Position numbers and translations under genes: made by a program
Assembly (NCBI RefSeq): GCF_015155755.1
Contig: NZ_VWPI01000029.1
Span: 1-38,827 of the forward strand
Source of the DNA: Komagataeibacter sp. FXV3
GTDB taxonomy: Bacteria > Pseudomonadota > Alphaproteobacteria > Acetobacterales > Acetobacteraceae
Direction of reading: 5' to 3'
Length of the DNA stretch: 38,827 nucleotides
In this document: in pieces, positions 23,099 through 31,466 of the stretch
Layout of the letters: every line of letters starts with the position of its first letter
Position numbering within the stretch: position 1 is the first letter of the stretch
The notes under the pieces: generated by a model
What the model was told of the DNA's origin: nothing
What the model saw: only the letters and a program-made list of their open reading frames with translations
The model's database searches: none

Positions 23099-26050
23099 CT
23101 AGCCTTGCATGAATACGGTGTCCATGATTGCGGCTACCGCGTTGCGGTAATCCAGCGGGGCATGTTCGGTTGTGATGCGTGTCAGCGCATTGTCGCGCAC
23201 TGTGTCCCACAATGTCCTGTCATGATAGAGGCGGACCACCTGCCGCGCAAAATCCGCGGGATCGGTAATGCTGGCGCATAGCATGTCCTGACCATCGCGC
23301 CAGCCTGCCTGCCGGCATAACAGGGGCGACCCGACAACCGGCAGGCCGTTGGCGGCGGCTTCATGCAGTTTGTAGGCAATGCCGGCGCCGTAACGGGTGG
23401 GGGCAACGAATACGCGATGGTGGTCATAGACCGGGGCGGTATCGGCCACGCGGCCCAGCATGCGCACGTTGGGATGGTGGCGCAGCGGGCCAAGGTCAAC
23501 GCGCGGGCTGGCATGGCCACACACGCTGAAACGGATGTCAGGCCCCAGCTGGTCCACCAGCAGCGGCAGGACCTGCCCGCTGAACCATGCCAGTGAATCA
23601 AGGTTGGGGGATGCCATGTCATGCACCGCGCCAAGGAACAGGATATCACGCCGCGCCGCCCATTCCGGCCCGGTGGCACGCGGCACCTGCACATGGCCCA
23701 GCACCGACACGTTATCAAATCCGGCGCCACGCAGCAGGTCGGCCTCCGCCGCGTTGACCGCCACCACACGCTGCGCCAGGAACAGCGGGCGCAGTTCATC
23801 CGCCAGTCGCGCGCCCAGCGGGCGCAGGGGCGTGATCGCGTGCAGGCGGTCGTATTCCATGTCCCGGCAGGCGGCCAGTGCCTCGGTATCGACCACGATG
23901 CGCCCGGCAGGAATGTACGACGCCGCGTCGTTCAGGATACTGGCCACGCGGGCGGCGTTATGGGTGCGGGCGATCCATATCGCATCGAAACACCCGCTGC
24001 GCGCGCGCAGGAAATCGGGCAGGTCGGGCAACTCGCGGTCATGGATGACCTCCACATCCTCGGGGAAGGCCGCGGCCAGCGTCGCGGCGTCCTCGATCGG
24101 GCGGAACATGGGATAGATCGTGACGTGGTAGCCAAGGCCGGCCAACGTGGTCACGATGTCATTCGACCGGGTAAAGCCCGAACCCAGATGGCGCAGCGGC
24201 AGCCTGTCCTCGATGAACAGGATATGCCGCCCGTCATCGGCATGGCGCGCGCGGGCCTCGTTCGGTGCATGCCGCAGCAGCCTGCGCCGCAGGCCGGAAG
24301 TGTGGCGGCGGATGAACAGGTCGCTGTTGCGCGCGATCAGGCGCGATGCGCTGGCCCCGTCCGACGTGCCGCATTCATAATGGACCAGGCAGACGGCCGG
24401 ATCGTACAGGATCCGGTACCCCAGCGCCTGGATACGCACGCACAGGTCGGTTTCCTCAAAATAGGCGGGCGCGAAGCTTTCATCAAAACCATCCAGCACC
24501 TGCACCACTTCGGTCCGGACCATCAGGAACACGCCCGAACAGAAATCCACCGCGCGCACGAACCCCGCTTCGGGCACACAGGGGTGGGCGTCGCGCATGT
24601 AGCCCTGCACCGATCCGTCGCGCCAGATCATGCTGCCTGCTTCCTGCAGCATGCCGTGCGTGCGGATGATGCGTCCGCCGACCGCGCCCGTCGTTTCATC
24701 CGCCACAAGCCGCGACAGGGCGTTTGCAATGGCGCCGTATTGCAGGTCCACATCATTATTGAGGAACAGCGTGGCAGGTGCGCGCACCCGGCGCAGGCCG
24801 GCGTTACACCCACGCACGAAGCCGATATTGCCCGCGAAGCGCAGCACCTCGATCCCGCGCACATGGTCCTCGATACGGGCCACGCCGTCACGTGATCCGG
24901 AATCCACCATCACCACCTGCATCGGCCCATGGTAATTCGCCCGGAGCGAGGCAAGGGTGGACATGGTCAGTTCAAACTGGTCATGCGCCACGATAATGAC
25001 GCTCAGGGCAGGGGGGGCGTCGGTCGTGAAATCAATCCCGCCATCCAGCAGCAGCGGCAGGCGGGCGGCGCACATGTGGCGGAACAGGGCGCGGGCCTGG
25101 TTTTCCGTGACCTGCGGCGGCGGCGGTGGCTTCAGGTCGGGGCGGGCGGCCAGGTAATGGCCCAGACCGTCACGCGCGCGGCGGCGGGCGATATCGGCCT
25201 GCACGCCGGGGTCGCGCATATACTGCGCAAGATCCAGCGTGGAACACGGCTTGCGCTGTTCATGCACCCCGTCGCTGAGGAAATGGGCGTAGCCATTGCG
25301 CAGGGCCCCGGCCTCGATCGCGGCCTGCACGTCGGGGTTGACCATGGCGTAGAAGGATTCAGAAAAGAACGGTCCCGGGTCGAACGCCTGCGGCGTGGTG
25401 TTGCACAGGTAATGATGCAGGGCGCTGCGCCACAGGCCCTGCGTGATTTCCGCATGGGCTTCGGGATAGGCCTGCACGTACCATTCCGCATCGAAATACA
25501 GCGACAGGCTGCGGCATGGCAGCGCGTCCATGCCGTGTCGCAGGTATGTGGCAAAGGGGCGTTGCGTGCCGCCGCGGTCGCATTCCGCCAGCAGGGCAAT
25601 GCAGGTTTCGGGGTCGAAAAAGCATGACCCGCTGCGCATTTCCCCATCACCCGCGCGCAGGTAATGGTCATAGGCGTTGCGGTATCCGCCCGCGTCCAGC
25701 GTGGCGGGGGTTATGTCGGGACAGGCCGCCAGATAGGCGCGTTCATCAAACAGCCAGTGTGGGTTATGGGTGCGCGCGCCCGCGTTCAGGTAGTGGTCGA
25801 ACCCGCTGCGCCATGTGCCGGCCGCCACCTGTGCCGCGACATCGGGATAGGTGGCGCGGTACCATGCCTCATCAAAAAAGGGGTTGGGCGCATGACCCAG
25901 CGCAGCGCCATGCGTGTCATAGAATTCCTGTGCCTGTTGCGCGGGAATGTCCATAAGGTCCAGCATCGCCGCGTAACGGGCGCGGTACCATGCGGGATCG
26001 AACATGGCCCATTCATCAGCCATTTCCGCATTGTTCGGGGAAACAGCCAT
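23099..26050 (-). CDS. Large glycosyltransferase: seven short repeats + GT2 domain + GT4-like domain
   Basis: 983 residues in three parts. Residues 17-303 hold seven repeats of about 42-44 residues (starting near 17, 59, 101, 145, 186, 229 and 272) with the pattern FD..WY...YPDV......G.....HYL..G. Residues 348-590 are a GT2 domain of the rhamnosyl-/N-acetylglucosaminyltransferase type: LSVIIVAHDQ, VDSGSRDG, GFVRGCNAGL, the metal motif FLNNDVD (429-435) and FEETDLCVRIQALGYR. Residues 608-980 are a GT-B domain (LFLGAVH, GYGAG-like TRYGAGIAYKLHEAAANGLPVV with the sugar-nucleotide glutamate). It probably adds two sugars to a surface polysaccharide at the cytoplasmic face. No membrane helix is seen. 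It is upstream of the Nudix gene, same strand, 45 bp apart. Acceptor unknown. Confidence 0.88.
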   Translation of the reverse strand: MAVSPNNAEMADEWAMFDPAWYRARYAAMLDLMDIPAQQAQEFYDTHGAALGHAPNPFFDEAWYRATYPDVAAQVAAGTWRSGFDHYLNAGARTHNPHWLFDERAYLAACPDITPATLDAGGYRNAYDHYLRAGDGEMRSGSCFFDPETCIALLAECDRGGTQRPFATYLRHGMDALPCRSLSLYFDAEWYVQAYPEAHAEITQGLWRSALHHYLCNTTPQAFDPGPFFSESFYAMVNPDVQAAIEAGALRNGYAHFLSDGVHEQRKPCSTLDLAQYMRDPGVQADIARRRARDGLGHYLAARPDLKPPPPPQVTENQARALFRHMCAARLPLLLDGGIDFTTDAPPALSVIIVAHDQFELTMSTLASLRANYHGPMQVVMVDSGSRDGVARIEDHVRGIEVLRFAGNIGFVRGCNAGLRRVRAPATLFLNNDVDLQYGAIANALSRLVADETTGAVGGRIIRTHGMLQEAGSMIWRDGSVQGYMRDAHPCVPEAGFVRAVDFCSGVFLMVRTEVVQVLDGFDESFAPAYFEETDLCVRIQALGYRILYDPAVCLVHYECGTSDGASASRLIARNSDLFIRRHTSGLRRRLLRHAPNEARARHADDGRHILFIEDRLPLRHLGSGFTRSNDIVTTLAGLGYHVTIYPMFRPIEDAATLAAAFPEDVEVIHDRELPDLPDFLRARSGCFDAIWIARTHNAARVASILNDAASYIPAGRIVVDTEALAACRDMEYDRLHAITPLRPLGARLADELRPLFLAQRVVAVNAAEADLLRGAGFDNVSVLGHVQVPRATGPEWAARRDILFLGAVHDMASPNLDSLAWFSGQVLPLLVDQLGPDIRFSVCGHASPRVDLGPLRHHPNVRMLGRVADTAPVYDHHRVFVAPTRYGAGIAYKLHEAAANGLPVVGSPLLCRQAGWRDGQDMLCASITDPADFARQVVRLYHDRTLWDTVRDNALTRITTEHAPLDYRNAVAAIMDTVFMQG

Positions 26051-26100
26051 CGTGCATCCTGTCCCTGTTCTGTTCAGGGACGGGTTATGGACGTCAAAGG

Positions 26101-26607
26101 TTAATTTTTGATTGGTTCCACCGGGGCGGGGGCGGCGGAAATATCGGCCACGCGTGCCGCCACCGCCTTCTGCGCATCAGCGGGGGCAATGCGCACCACC
26201 AGCCCCTGGTCGCCCGCATTAATATAGACATGCGGGCAGGCCATGGCATCCGCCGACACGATGACGGGCAACTGGTGTGCCTGACCGAACGGGCTGGTCC
26301 CGCCAGAGCGGAAGCCGGTCAGTTCCGCTGATTTTTCCGGACTCATCATCCGTGCGTTGCGCCCGTCAAACAGGGCGGCGACCTTCTTGAAATTCACCTT
26401 GTGGTCGGCAGGCACCACCAGGCATACCGGCGTCTTGCGATCCACTTCCACCACCAGCGTCTTGAGCACGCAGCCCGGGTCCGCCCCGATGGACTGCGCC
26501 GCCTGCATCCCGATCAGCCCGCCACCGGGCGCGTATTCGTAATCATGCACCGAAAAGGACACGCCGCTGGCGGTCAGGAATTCGGTGGCTTTGGTCTGTT
26601 TCGTCAC
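26101..26607 (-). CDS. ybaK: YbaK/EbsC-family Cys-tRNA(Pro) deacylase
   Basis: 168 residues with GTG start at 26607. CVLKTLVVEVD carries the family lysine (K49, equivalent to K46 of Haemophilus YbaK), and GGTSPFG at 102-108 is the substrate-binding loop that clamps the tRNA CCA end. YbaK removes cysteine wrongly attached to tRNA-Pro by prolyl-tRNA synthetase. The Pro/Ala-rich tail after about residue 150 is longer than usual. It is 50 bp upstream of the glycosyltransferase start on the same strand and probably transcribed separately. Confidence 0.92.
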   Translation of the reverse strand: MTKQTKATEFLTASGVSFSVHDYEYAPGGGLIGMQAAQSIGADPGCVLKTLVVEVDRKTPVCLVVPADHKVNFKKVAALFDGRNARMMSPEKSAELTGFRSGGTSPFGQAHQLPVIVSADAMACPHVYINAGDQGLVVRIAPADAQKAVAARVADISAAPAPVEPIKN

Positions 26608-26700
26608 GTGATGCTCCCGGCGTGTTGCGGGCCTGCCCGCATTTTCAGCATCAAGGATAAAATAGCACCGGGTGCCATTGCAAGCACTTGCCGCGGCGGG

Positions 26701-27393
26701 TCAGCGCCGCATCGCCCGCCGCAGCCCCGGCAGCGCAAGGGCCACCAGCCCGGCCCCCATGAACACCAGCATCCCTATGCCATACATCCGGTAGCCCGCC
26801 GCACCCACGATCCCGCCCAGCACGAAACAGGCAATGATCGCACCATGCAGCCGCAGCCGTTCGCGCACCCGCGAAGCACCGGGATCGAGCAGCCATTGCC
26901 CCAGTTCCATGCCAAGGTCGGTCAGCATGCCGGTCATGTGGGTGGTACGCACCCGCGCGCCGGAAATATGGGTGACGGTGGCGTTCTGCAATCCCATAAG
27001 GAAACCCAGCCCGCAGCCCAGCCCGCCTGCCTCCATCCACGCGGGCAGCACCCGCGACAGGACGCCAAGGGCGATCAGCAGCGTGCCCTCCAGCGCGATG
27101 CTCGCGGCATGGACCGCGCGCATGCCCCGCCTGCGGCCCATGCCCACCATCAGTGTCGCGCCGCAGCCGCCCGCAACGAACGCCGCCAGCACGCCCGCGC
27201 ATGACAGCATGGACACCATGCCCCCGTCGCCCACGCCAACGGCCAGCGCCGATAGGTTGCCGGTCATGTTGGCGGTGTAATACCCGATGGCCAGAAACCC
27301 CGCCACATTGACCGCGCCCGCCACCGCCGCCAGCGTGCAGCCCAGGCGCAGGTCGGTGCCGATACTGCGCGTTGCCCCTTCGTGAACCAGCAT
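26701..27393 (-). CDS. YoaK/DUF1275-family membrane protein
   Basis: 230 residues from ATG 27393, preceded by AAGGGG; the frame extends to another ATG at 27468 without a ribosome-binding site. Six or so hydrophobic helices are visible. Family motifs are NMTGNLSALA in the first helix region and GLQNATVTHISGARVRTTHM followed by TGMLTDLGMELG. DUF1275 proteins are inner-membrane proteins of unproven transport function. It stands alone; upstream is a 920-bp gap. Confidence 0.85.
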   Translation of the reverse strand: MLVHEGATRSIGTDLRLGCTLAAVAGAVNVAGFLAIGYYTANMTGNLSALAVGVGDGGMVSMLSCAGVLAAFVAGGCGATLMVGMGRRRGMRAVHAASIALEGTLLIALGVLSRVLPAWMEAGGLGCGLGFLMGLQNATVTHISGARVRTTHMTGMLTDLGMELGQWLLDPGASRVRERLRLHGAIIACFVLGGIVGAAGYRMYGIGMLVFMGAGLVALALPGLRRAMRR

Positions 27394-28315
27394 GCCCCTT
27401 GTTCCATTGATGGCGGGAGGGTTCCCGCCCTGCATCATGGTATCCGCCACGGGGCAGGGGGAATGCAAGCCATCACCATGATCGGGCCACCATGCGGAAC
27501 GATCCGATCACATCATGGCGAGGGGCGGGCGGGAATAAAGTCAGTTGCAACTGATGGTTGCGTGCATCGGCATGTGTCATAAATATTTAATATAGACTTT
27601 TTGAAGCATGCCGACCGCGCGCCCTGCGGGGCGACAGGCATGGCGCGACGCAGGGCGCGGCGATGTTTTCGCAATCAGGAATATGGCGCGATCAAGGCAG
27701 CGCGCAATTTAGCAACACTATGAAACATTAAATAGCTGATAGGGCTTGATTTACATTTTTTAATACAATGATTACAGAAAATCGCAAATGACCAATACCC
27801 CATCCCGGTTTAACCTGATGGATGACATTCCTGTATTCGCTCCCGAAGCCATTCCGCCTCCGGGGATTAGGAAACAATACCTACAAACAGCATGATGACT
27901 GCGGGTATTCTTGTGATGTAATCATGTTTTAACCGGAAGTTAAGCTTATGGACCTATTAGGATAAATGTACATTCCTGATAACTTATCGCCCGATGGAAG
28001 GAAGACCCTTACTCCTTTTGGTGTACATAAATGCTGCTTTTAGTTAATTGTTTGTAATCAATACAGCCGCCATGGAAACTCCACTGCATCCAGATGCATT
28101 GTTTTTTCACAATCCGAGGTTGTTGTTGCTGATATTTCCCGACATGTCCGCATCTATACATATGGACAGACACGCATGATGATGGCATGTTCCAAAAAAA
28201 CACTTAAATAATTTACTTAAGTAGTGATTGGTTCAGTATTCACGCGTCCAGTTTTCCGGTGTGTCGGATTTCCCCCATCCCATGCGCATCGGGACTGGAA
28301 CAGTATGGTTAAGTA
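27394..28315. other. Long AT-rich intergenic region
   Basis: About 920 bp with no supported full gene. Contents: a strong GC hairpin at 27615-27660 (CCGCGCGCCCTGCG against CGCAGGGCGCGG); a possible 35-codon ORF at 27788-27895; and an AT-rich stretch to 28315 that includes overlapping ACTTAA/CTTAAG motifs near 28202-28224. The composition differs from the neighbouring genes, so it may be decayed or acquired DNA, or a regulatory region for the purine-type cluster. Confidence 0.5.
27788..27895 (+). CDS. Possible 35-residue small ORF
   Basis: The frame reads MTNTPSRFNLMDDIPVFAPE, continues AIPPPGIRKQYLQTA and stops. The first 26 codons look gene-like in a region otherwise without coding signal, but no ribosome-binding site is visible. 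It may be a leader peptide or the remnant of a lost gene. I recognise no family. Confidence 0.2.
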   Translation: MTNTPSRFNLMDDIPVFAPEAIPPPGIRKQYLQTA

Positions 28316-29665
28316 ATGATCGATATTCTGATTTGTGATGCCCACCTGTACATTGACCGCGAATGGGAGATTCCCGGCGGCTGGATCGCCATTGAAAAAG
28401 ATCGCGTCCATTCCGTCGGCGGCCCCGGACAGCCCCCGCCGCCGGCCACGCGCGTCATGAACGCGCGTGGCCGGCTGGTCACGCCCGGCCTGGTCAATGC
28501 ACACCATCATATGTACCAGAACCTGACGCGGTCCTACGCCCCCGCCACGCGGATGCGGCTGTTCCCATGGCTGCAGACCCTGTACCCGCTATGGGCCGGG
28601 CTGGATGCGGATTCCGTATTCGTCTCAAGCTATGTCGCCATGGTGGAACTGCTGATGGGGGGGTGCACCACCTCCATGGACCATATGTTCATCCATCCCC
28701 GTCCGCGTCTGATTGACGAACAGTTCCGTGCCGCGCGTGAAATCGGTTTCCGCTTTTATGCAACCCGTGGCAGCATGACGCGCGCGCAGGAAGATGGCGG
28801 CCTGCCCCCCACCGCCGTGGTTCAGGACGAAGACACGATCATGGCCGACTGCGAACGGCTGGCCAGCACGTACCATGATCCCGGCCCGGGCGCGATGGGG
28901 CGGGTGGCGCTGGGTCCGGTTTCGCTGTTTTCGGCATCCGAAGGGATCATGCGCAAATCCCTCGCCATGGCCGAACGGCTCGACCTGCGCCTGCATACCC
29001 ACCTGGCCGAGGATATGGAGGAGGACGATTACTGCCTGAGCCTGTACGGCTGCACCCCCACCGAACAGTTCGAGCGCATGGGCTGGGCCTGTCCGCGCAC
29101 GTGGGTGGCGCATTACATCTATCCCTCGTCATCGGAAATCGACCGCATTGCGGATGCCGGGGTCAGCGTGGTGCAGTGCCCCAGTTCCAACATGATGATC
29201 GGCGGTGGCAGCGCCGATGCGCTGGACATGCGCGAGCGGGGCATCCGCGTGGGCCTTGGCTGCAACGGGTCGGCCACGACGGACCATGCCTCCATGTGGA
29301 TGGAAACGCGCAACGCCATGCTGCTGGGCCGCATAAGCCACGGCCCGCAGGCCATGGGCGCGCGTGAGGCGCTGGACATGGCAACCCGTGGCGGGGCCGC
29401 CTGCCTGGGCTGGGAAGACGAGATCGGGCACCTCCGCCCCGGCGCGTGCGCCGATCTTGTGATCTGGCATGCAAGTGACGTGGCGCTGGCCGGCGCCCTG
29501 ACCGACCCGGTGGAGGCATGGCTGCGCTGTGGCCCCACCGTGGCGGGGACCACCATCGTGGCGGGAAGGGTGCTGGTGGAAAACTGCGAACCCACGATGG
29601 CGGGCCTGGGCGACATGCTGCGTGAACATACGCGGCAGGCACGGCGGATACAGCAGCTGGACTGA
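28316..29665 (+). CDS. Amidohydrolase, 8-oxoguanine deaminase / AtzB-like
   Basis: 449 residues, a metal-dependent cytosine-deaminase-like amidohydrolase. PGLVNAHHHMYQNLTRS contains the first metal histidines and is the form seen in 8-oxoguanine and isoguanine deaminases. HTHLAED gives the next histidine and glutamate, WVAHYIYPSSSEI the third histidine, and LGCNGSATTDHASM the catalytic aspartate region (NGSASND type). It probably removes the amino group of an oxidised purine such as 8-oxoguanine, giving urate. A triazine or other aminoheterocycle is also possible. It begins a plus-strand group with an oxygenase, a hydrolase and a BMP-type binding protein, and a guanine deaminase lies 7 kb away. 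Confidence 0.86.
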   Translation: MIDILICDAHLYIDREWEIPGGWIAIEKDRVHSVGGPGQPPPPATRVMNARGRLVTPGLVNAHHHMYQNLTRSYAPATRMRLFPWLQTLYPLWAGLDADSVFVSSYVAMVELLMGGCTTSMDHMFIHPRPRLIDEQFRAAREIGFRFYATRGSMTRAQEDGGLPPTAVVQDEDTIMADCERLASTYHDPGPGAMGRVALGPVSLFSASEGIMRKSLAMAERLDLRLHTHLAEDMEEDDYCLSLYGCTPTEQFERMGWACPRTWVAHYIYPSSSEIDRIADAGVSVVQCPSSNMMIGGGSADALDMRERGIRVGLGCNGSATTDHASMWMETRNAMLLGRISHGPQAMGAREALDMATRGGAACLGWEDEIGHLRPGACADLVIWHASDVALAGALTDPVEAWLRCGPTVAGTTIVAGRVLVENCEPTMAGLGDMLREHTRQARRIQQLD

Positions 29666-29737
29666 TATCCGCCGCGGGGGCGCGTGTGCCCCCGGGGGCC
29701 GCTATCCAGTATCAATCCATACCGGGGGATATCCGTC

Positions 29738-30712
29738 ATGTCACAGCACCCATCCTGCGCGGCGGGACAACGGCTGCCTGTCATTTCCATCGCGGGCCTG
29801 TTTGATCCGGACCCTGCCGCGCGTCGTGCGGTGGGGGCGGCGCTGCATGCCGCCTGCCGGGACATGGGCTTTTTCTACTGTGCCGACCACCGGATCCCGC
29901 CGGACCTGATCGCGGCGGTATTCGAACAGTCGCGCCGTTTCTTCGCGTTGCCCGAAGCGGACAGGCGGGCGCTGGACAAGGGGCGTTCCCCCTGCAACCG
30001 GGGGTATGAACCCCTGCGCGACCAGACGCTGGAACCCGGCACGCCACCGGACCTGAAGGAAGGGTTCTATATCGGCCCGGAAAAGCCGTTATGTGATCCC
30101 GCCGTCATGGCCGGGCGGTTCAACCAGGGGCCAAACCAGTGGCCCGCGATGCTGCCCGAATTCCGGCCGGTCATGATGACCTACAGCGCCGCCATGACCC
30201 GGCTTGCGGAAACCCTCATGCAGGGGATCGCGCTGTCGCTTAACCTGCCGGAGGACTATTTCGCCACCTTCTGCCATGATCCGCTGACCACGCTGCGCCT
30301 GCTGCACTACCCGCCGCAGCCCGCACGGCCCCTGCCGGGGGAAAAGGGGGCGGGCGCACATACCGATTTTGGCGGCCTGACCCTGCTGCTGCAGGATGAC
30401 AGTGGTGGCCTGCAGGTTCGTGCGCCCGACGGGAACTGGGTGGACGCCACCCCCATCGCGGGCACCTTTGTCGTCAACCTGGGCGATATGATCGCGCGCT
30501 GGACCAATAACCGCTACCGTTCCACGCTGCACCGGGTCATCAATACGTCGGGGCGGGAACGGTATTCGGTGCCGTTCTTCCATACCGGCAACCCCGATCA
30601 GGTCATCAGCTGCCTGCCCGGCTGCGTACCGGCAGGGGAGGCGCCATTGTGGCCACCCGTTACGGTGGAAGATCACCTGCGCGCGATGTACACCCGGACC
30701 TATGGCCGATGA
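29738..30712 (+). CDS. Fe(II)/2-oxoglutarate-dependent oxygenase (isopenicillin-N-synthase family)
   Basis: 324 residues from the ATG at 29738, preceded by GGGGGA at 29723-29728. The N-terminal DIOX_N-like domain starts RLPVISIAGLFDPDP. The C-terminal jelly-roll has the iron triad AHTDFGGLTLL (H and D) and STLHRVIN (H), and RYSVPFF carries the arginine-x-serine that binds 2-oxoglutarate. It hydroxylates or oxidises a small molecule. In this group of genes a purine or other N-heterocycle is the best guess. It overlaps the next gene by four bases (ATGA). Confidence 0.9.
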   Translation: MSQHPSCAAGQRLPVISIAGLFDPDPAARRAVGAALHAACRDMGFFYCADHRIPPDLIAAVFEQSRRFFALPEADRRALDKGRSPCNRGYEPLRDQTLEPGTPPDLKEGFYIGPEKPLCDPAVMAGRFNQGPNQWPAMLPEFRPVMMTYSAAMTRLAETLMQGIALSLNLPEDYFATFCHDPLTTLRLLHYPPQPARPLPGEKGAGAHTDFGGLTLLLQDDSGGLQVRAPDGNWVDATPIAGTFVVNLGDMIARWTNNRYRSTLHRVINTSGRERYSVPFFHTGNPDQVISCLPGCVPAGEAPLWPPVTVEDHLRAMYTRTYGR

Positions 30713-31461
30713 CCCGGCCAGATCCCGTCATCCTGATCCACGGCGCATGGCAGGGCAGCTGGGTATGGGACCGCTTCCTTGCGGCCTGGCAGCGGCGTAC
30801 CGACATTTGCGCCCATGCGGTCGACCTGCCGGGCAACGGGGCGGATGGCACGCCCGCGCGCGACGCCACGCTTGGCCGCTATGTGGACCATGTGGGCGCG
30901 GTCATGGACCGGCTGGGGGCGGCATCGGTCAGCCTTGTCGCCCATTCCGGCGGCGGGGTTGTCGCGTCCGCCGTGGCGGAACGGTTTGCCGGCCGGGTGC
31001 GGCGCATTGCCTATCTGGCCGGGATGATGCTGCCCGATGGCATGGGCTTCGGGCAGGCGGTGGAACAGGTGCTGCCTGACCACCCGCAGGCAGCTGGCAT
31101 CAACCCCTACCTGCGCTGGCCCGAACCGGACGTCGTATCGGTCGTGCCGCCGGAAGCGGCGGTGGCGGTCTTCCTGCATGACTGCCCGGCGGATGTGGCC
31201 ATTGCCGCATCCCTCCGCCTGACACCACAGGGGATCCATGGGCTGGACCTGCGCGCGCGCCTGACGGCGGGGCGCTTCGGGCAGGTGCCGCGCCTGTATG
31301 TCGAGGCAACGGAGGACCGTTCCGTCATCCTGCCGGTCCAGCGCCGGATGCAGGCCCTTGTGCCCGGCGCGCAGGTGGTTACCATGCATACCGGCCATGC
31401 CCCGCAGGTGGCGGACCCTGAGGGTACGGTTGCGCACCTTCTGCCCTTTATTGAAGGATAA
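30709..31461 (+). CDS. Alpha/beta-hydrolase, plant MES/hydroxynitrile-lyase-like
   Basis: 250 residues from the ATG at 30709, which overlaps the oxygenase stop. VILIHGAWQGSWVWDRF is the oxyanion-hole region, AHSGGGVVAS the nucleophile elbow (G-H/S-x-S-x-G type with catalytic serine), VEATEDRSVILP the acid, and HTGHAPQ the catalytic histidine. It resembles the methylesterase, salicylate-binding and pyrethroid-hydrolase branch. Possible jobs are to open a lactone or lactam or hydrolyse an ester produced by the oxygenase. The substrate is unknown. Confidence 0.85.
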   Translation: MTRPDPVILIHGAWQGSWVWDRFLAAWQRRTDICAHAVDLPGNGADGTPARDATLGRYVDHVGAVMDRLGAASVSLVAHSGGGVVASAVAERFAGRVRRIAYLAGMMLPDGMGFGQAVEQVLPDHPQAAGINPYLRWPEPDVVSVVPPEAAVAVFLHDCPADVAIAASLRLTPQGIHGLDLRARLTAGRFGQVPRLYVEATEDRSVILPVQRRMQALVPGAQVVTMHTGHAPQVADPEGTVAHLLPFIEG

Positions 31462-31466
31462 CATGC

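Noticed and set aside
23621-24895. 424-codon plus-strand frame inside the glycosyltransferase gene
   Set aside because: Antisense shadow of two well-conserved glycosyltransferase domains.
28009-28203. 64-codon minus-strand frame in the AT-rich gap
   Set aside because: Cys/Gln/Met-rich with no ribosome-binding site, odd codon usage and no recognisable family.
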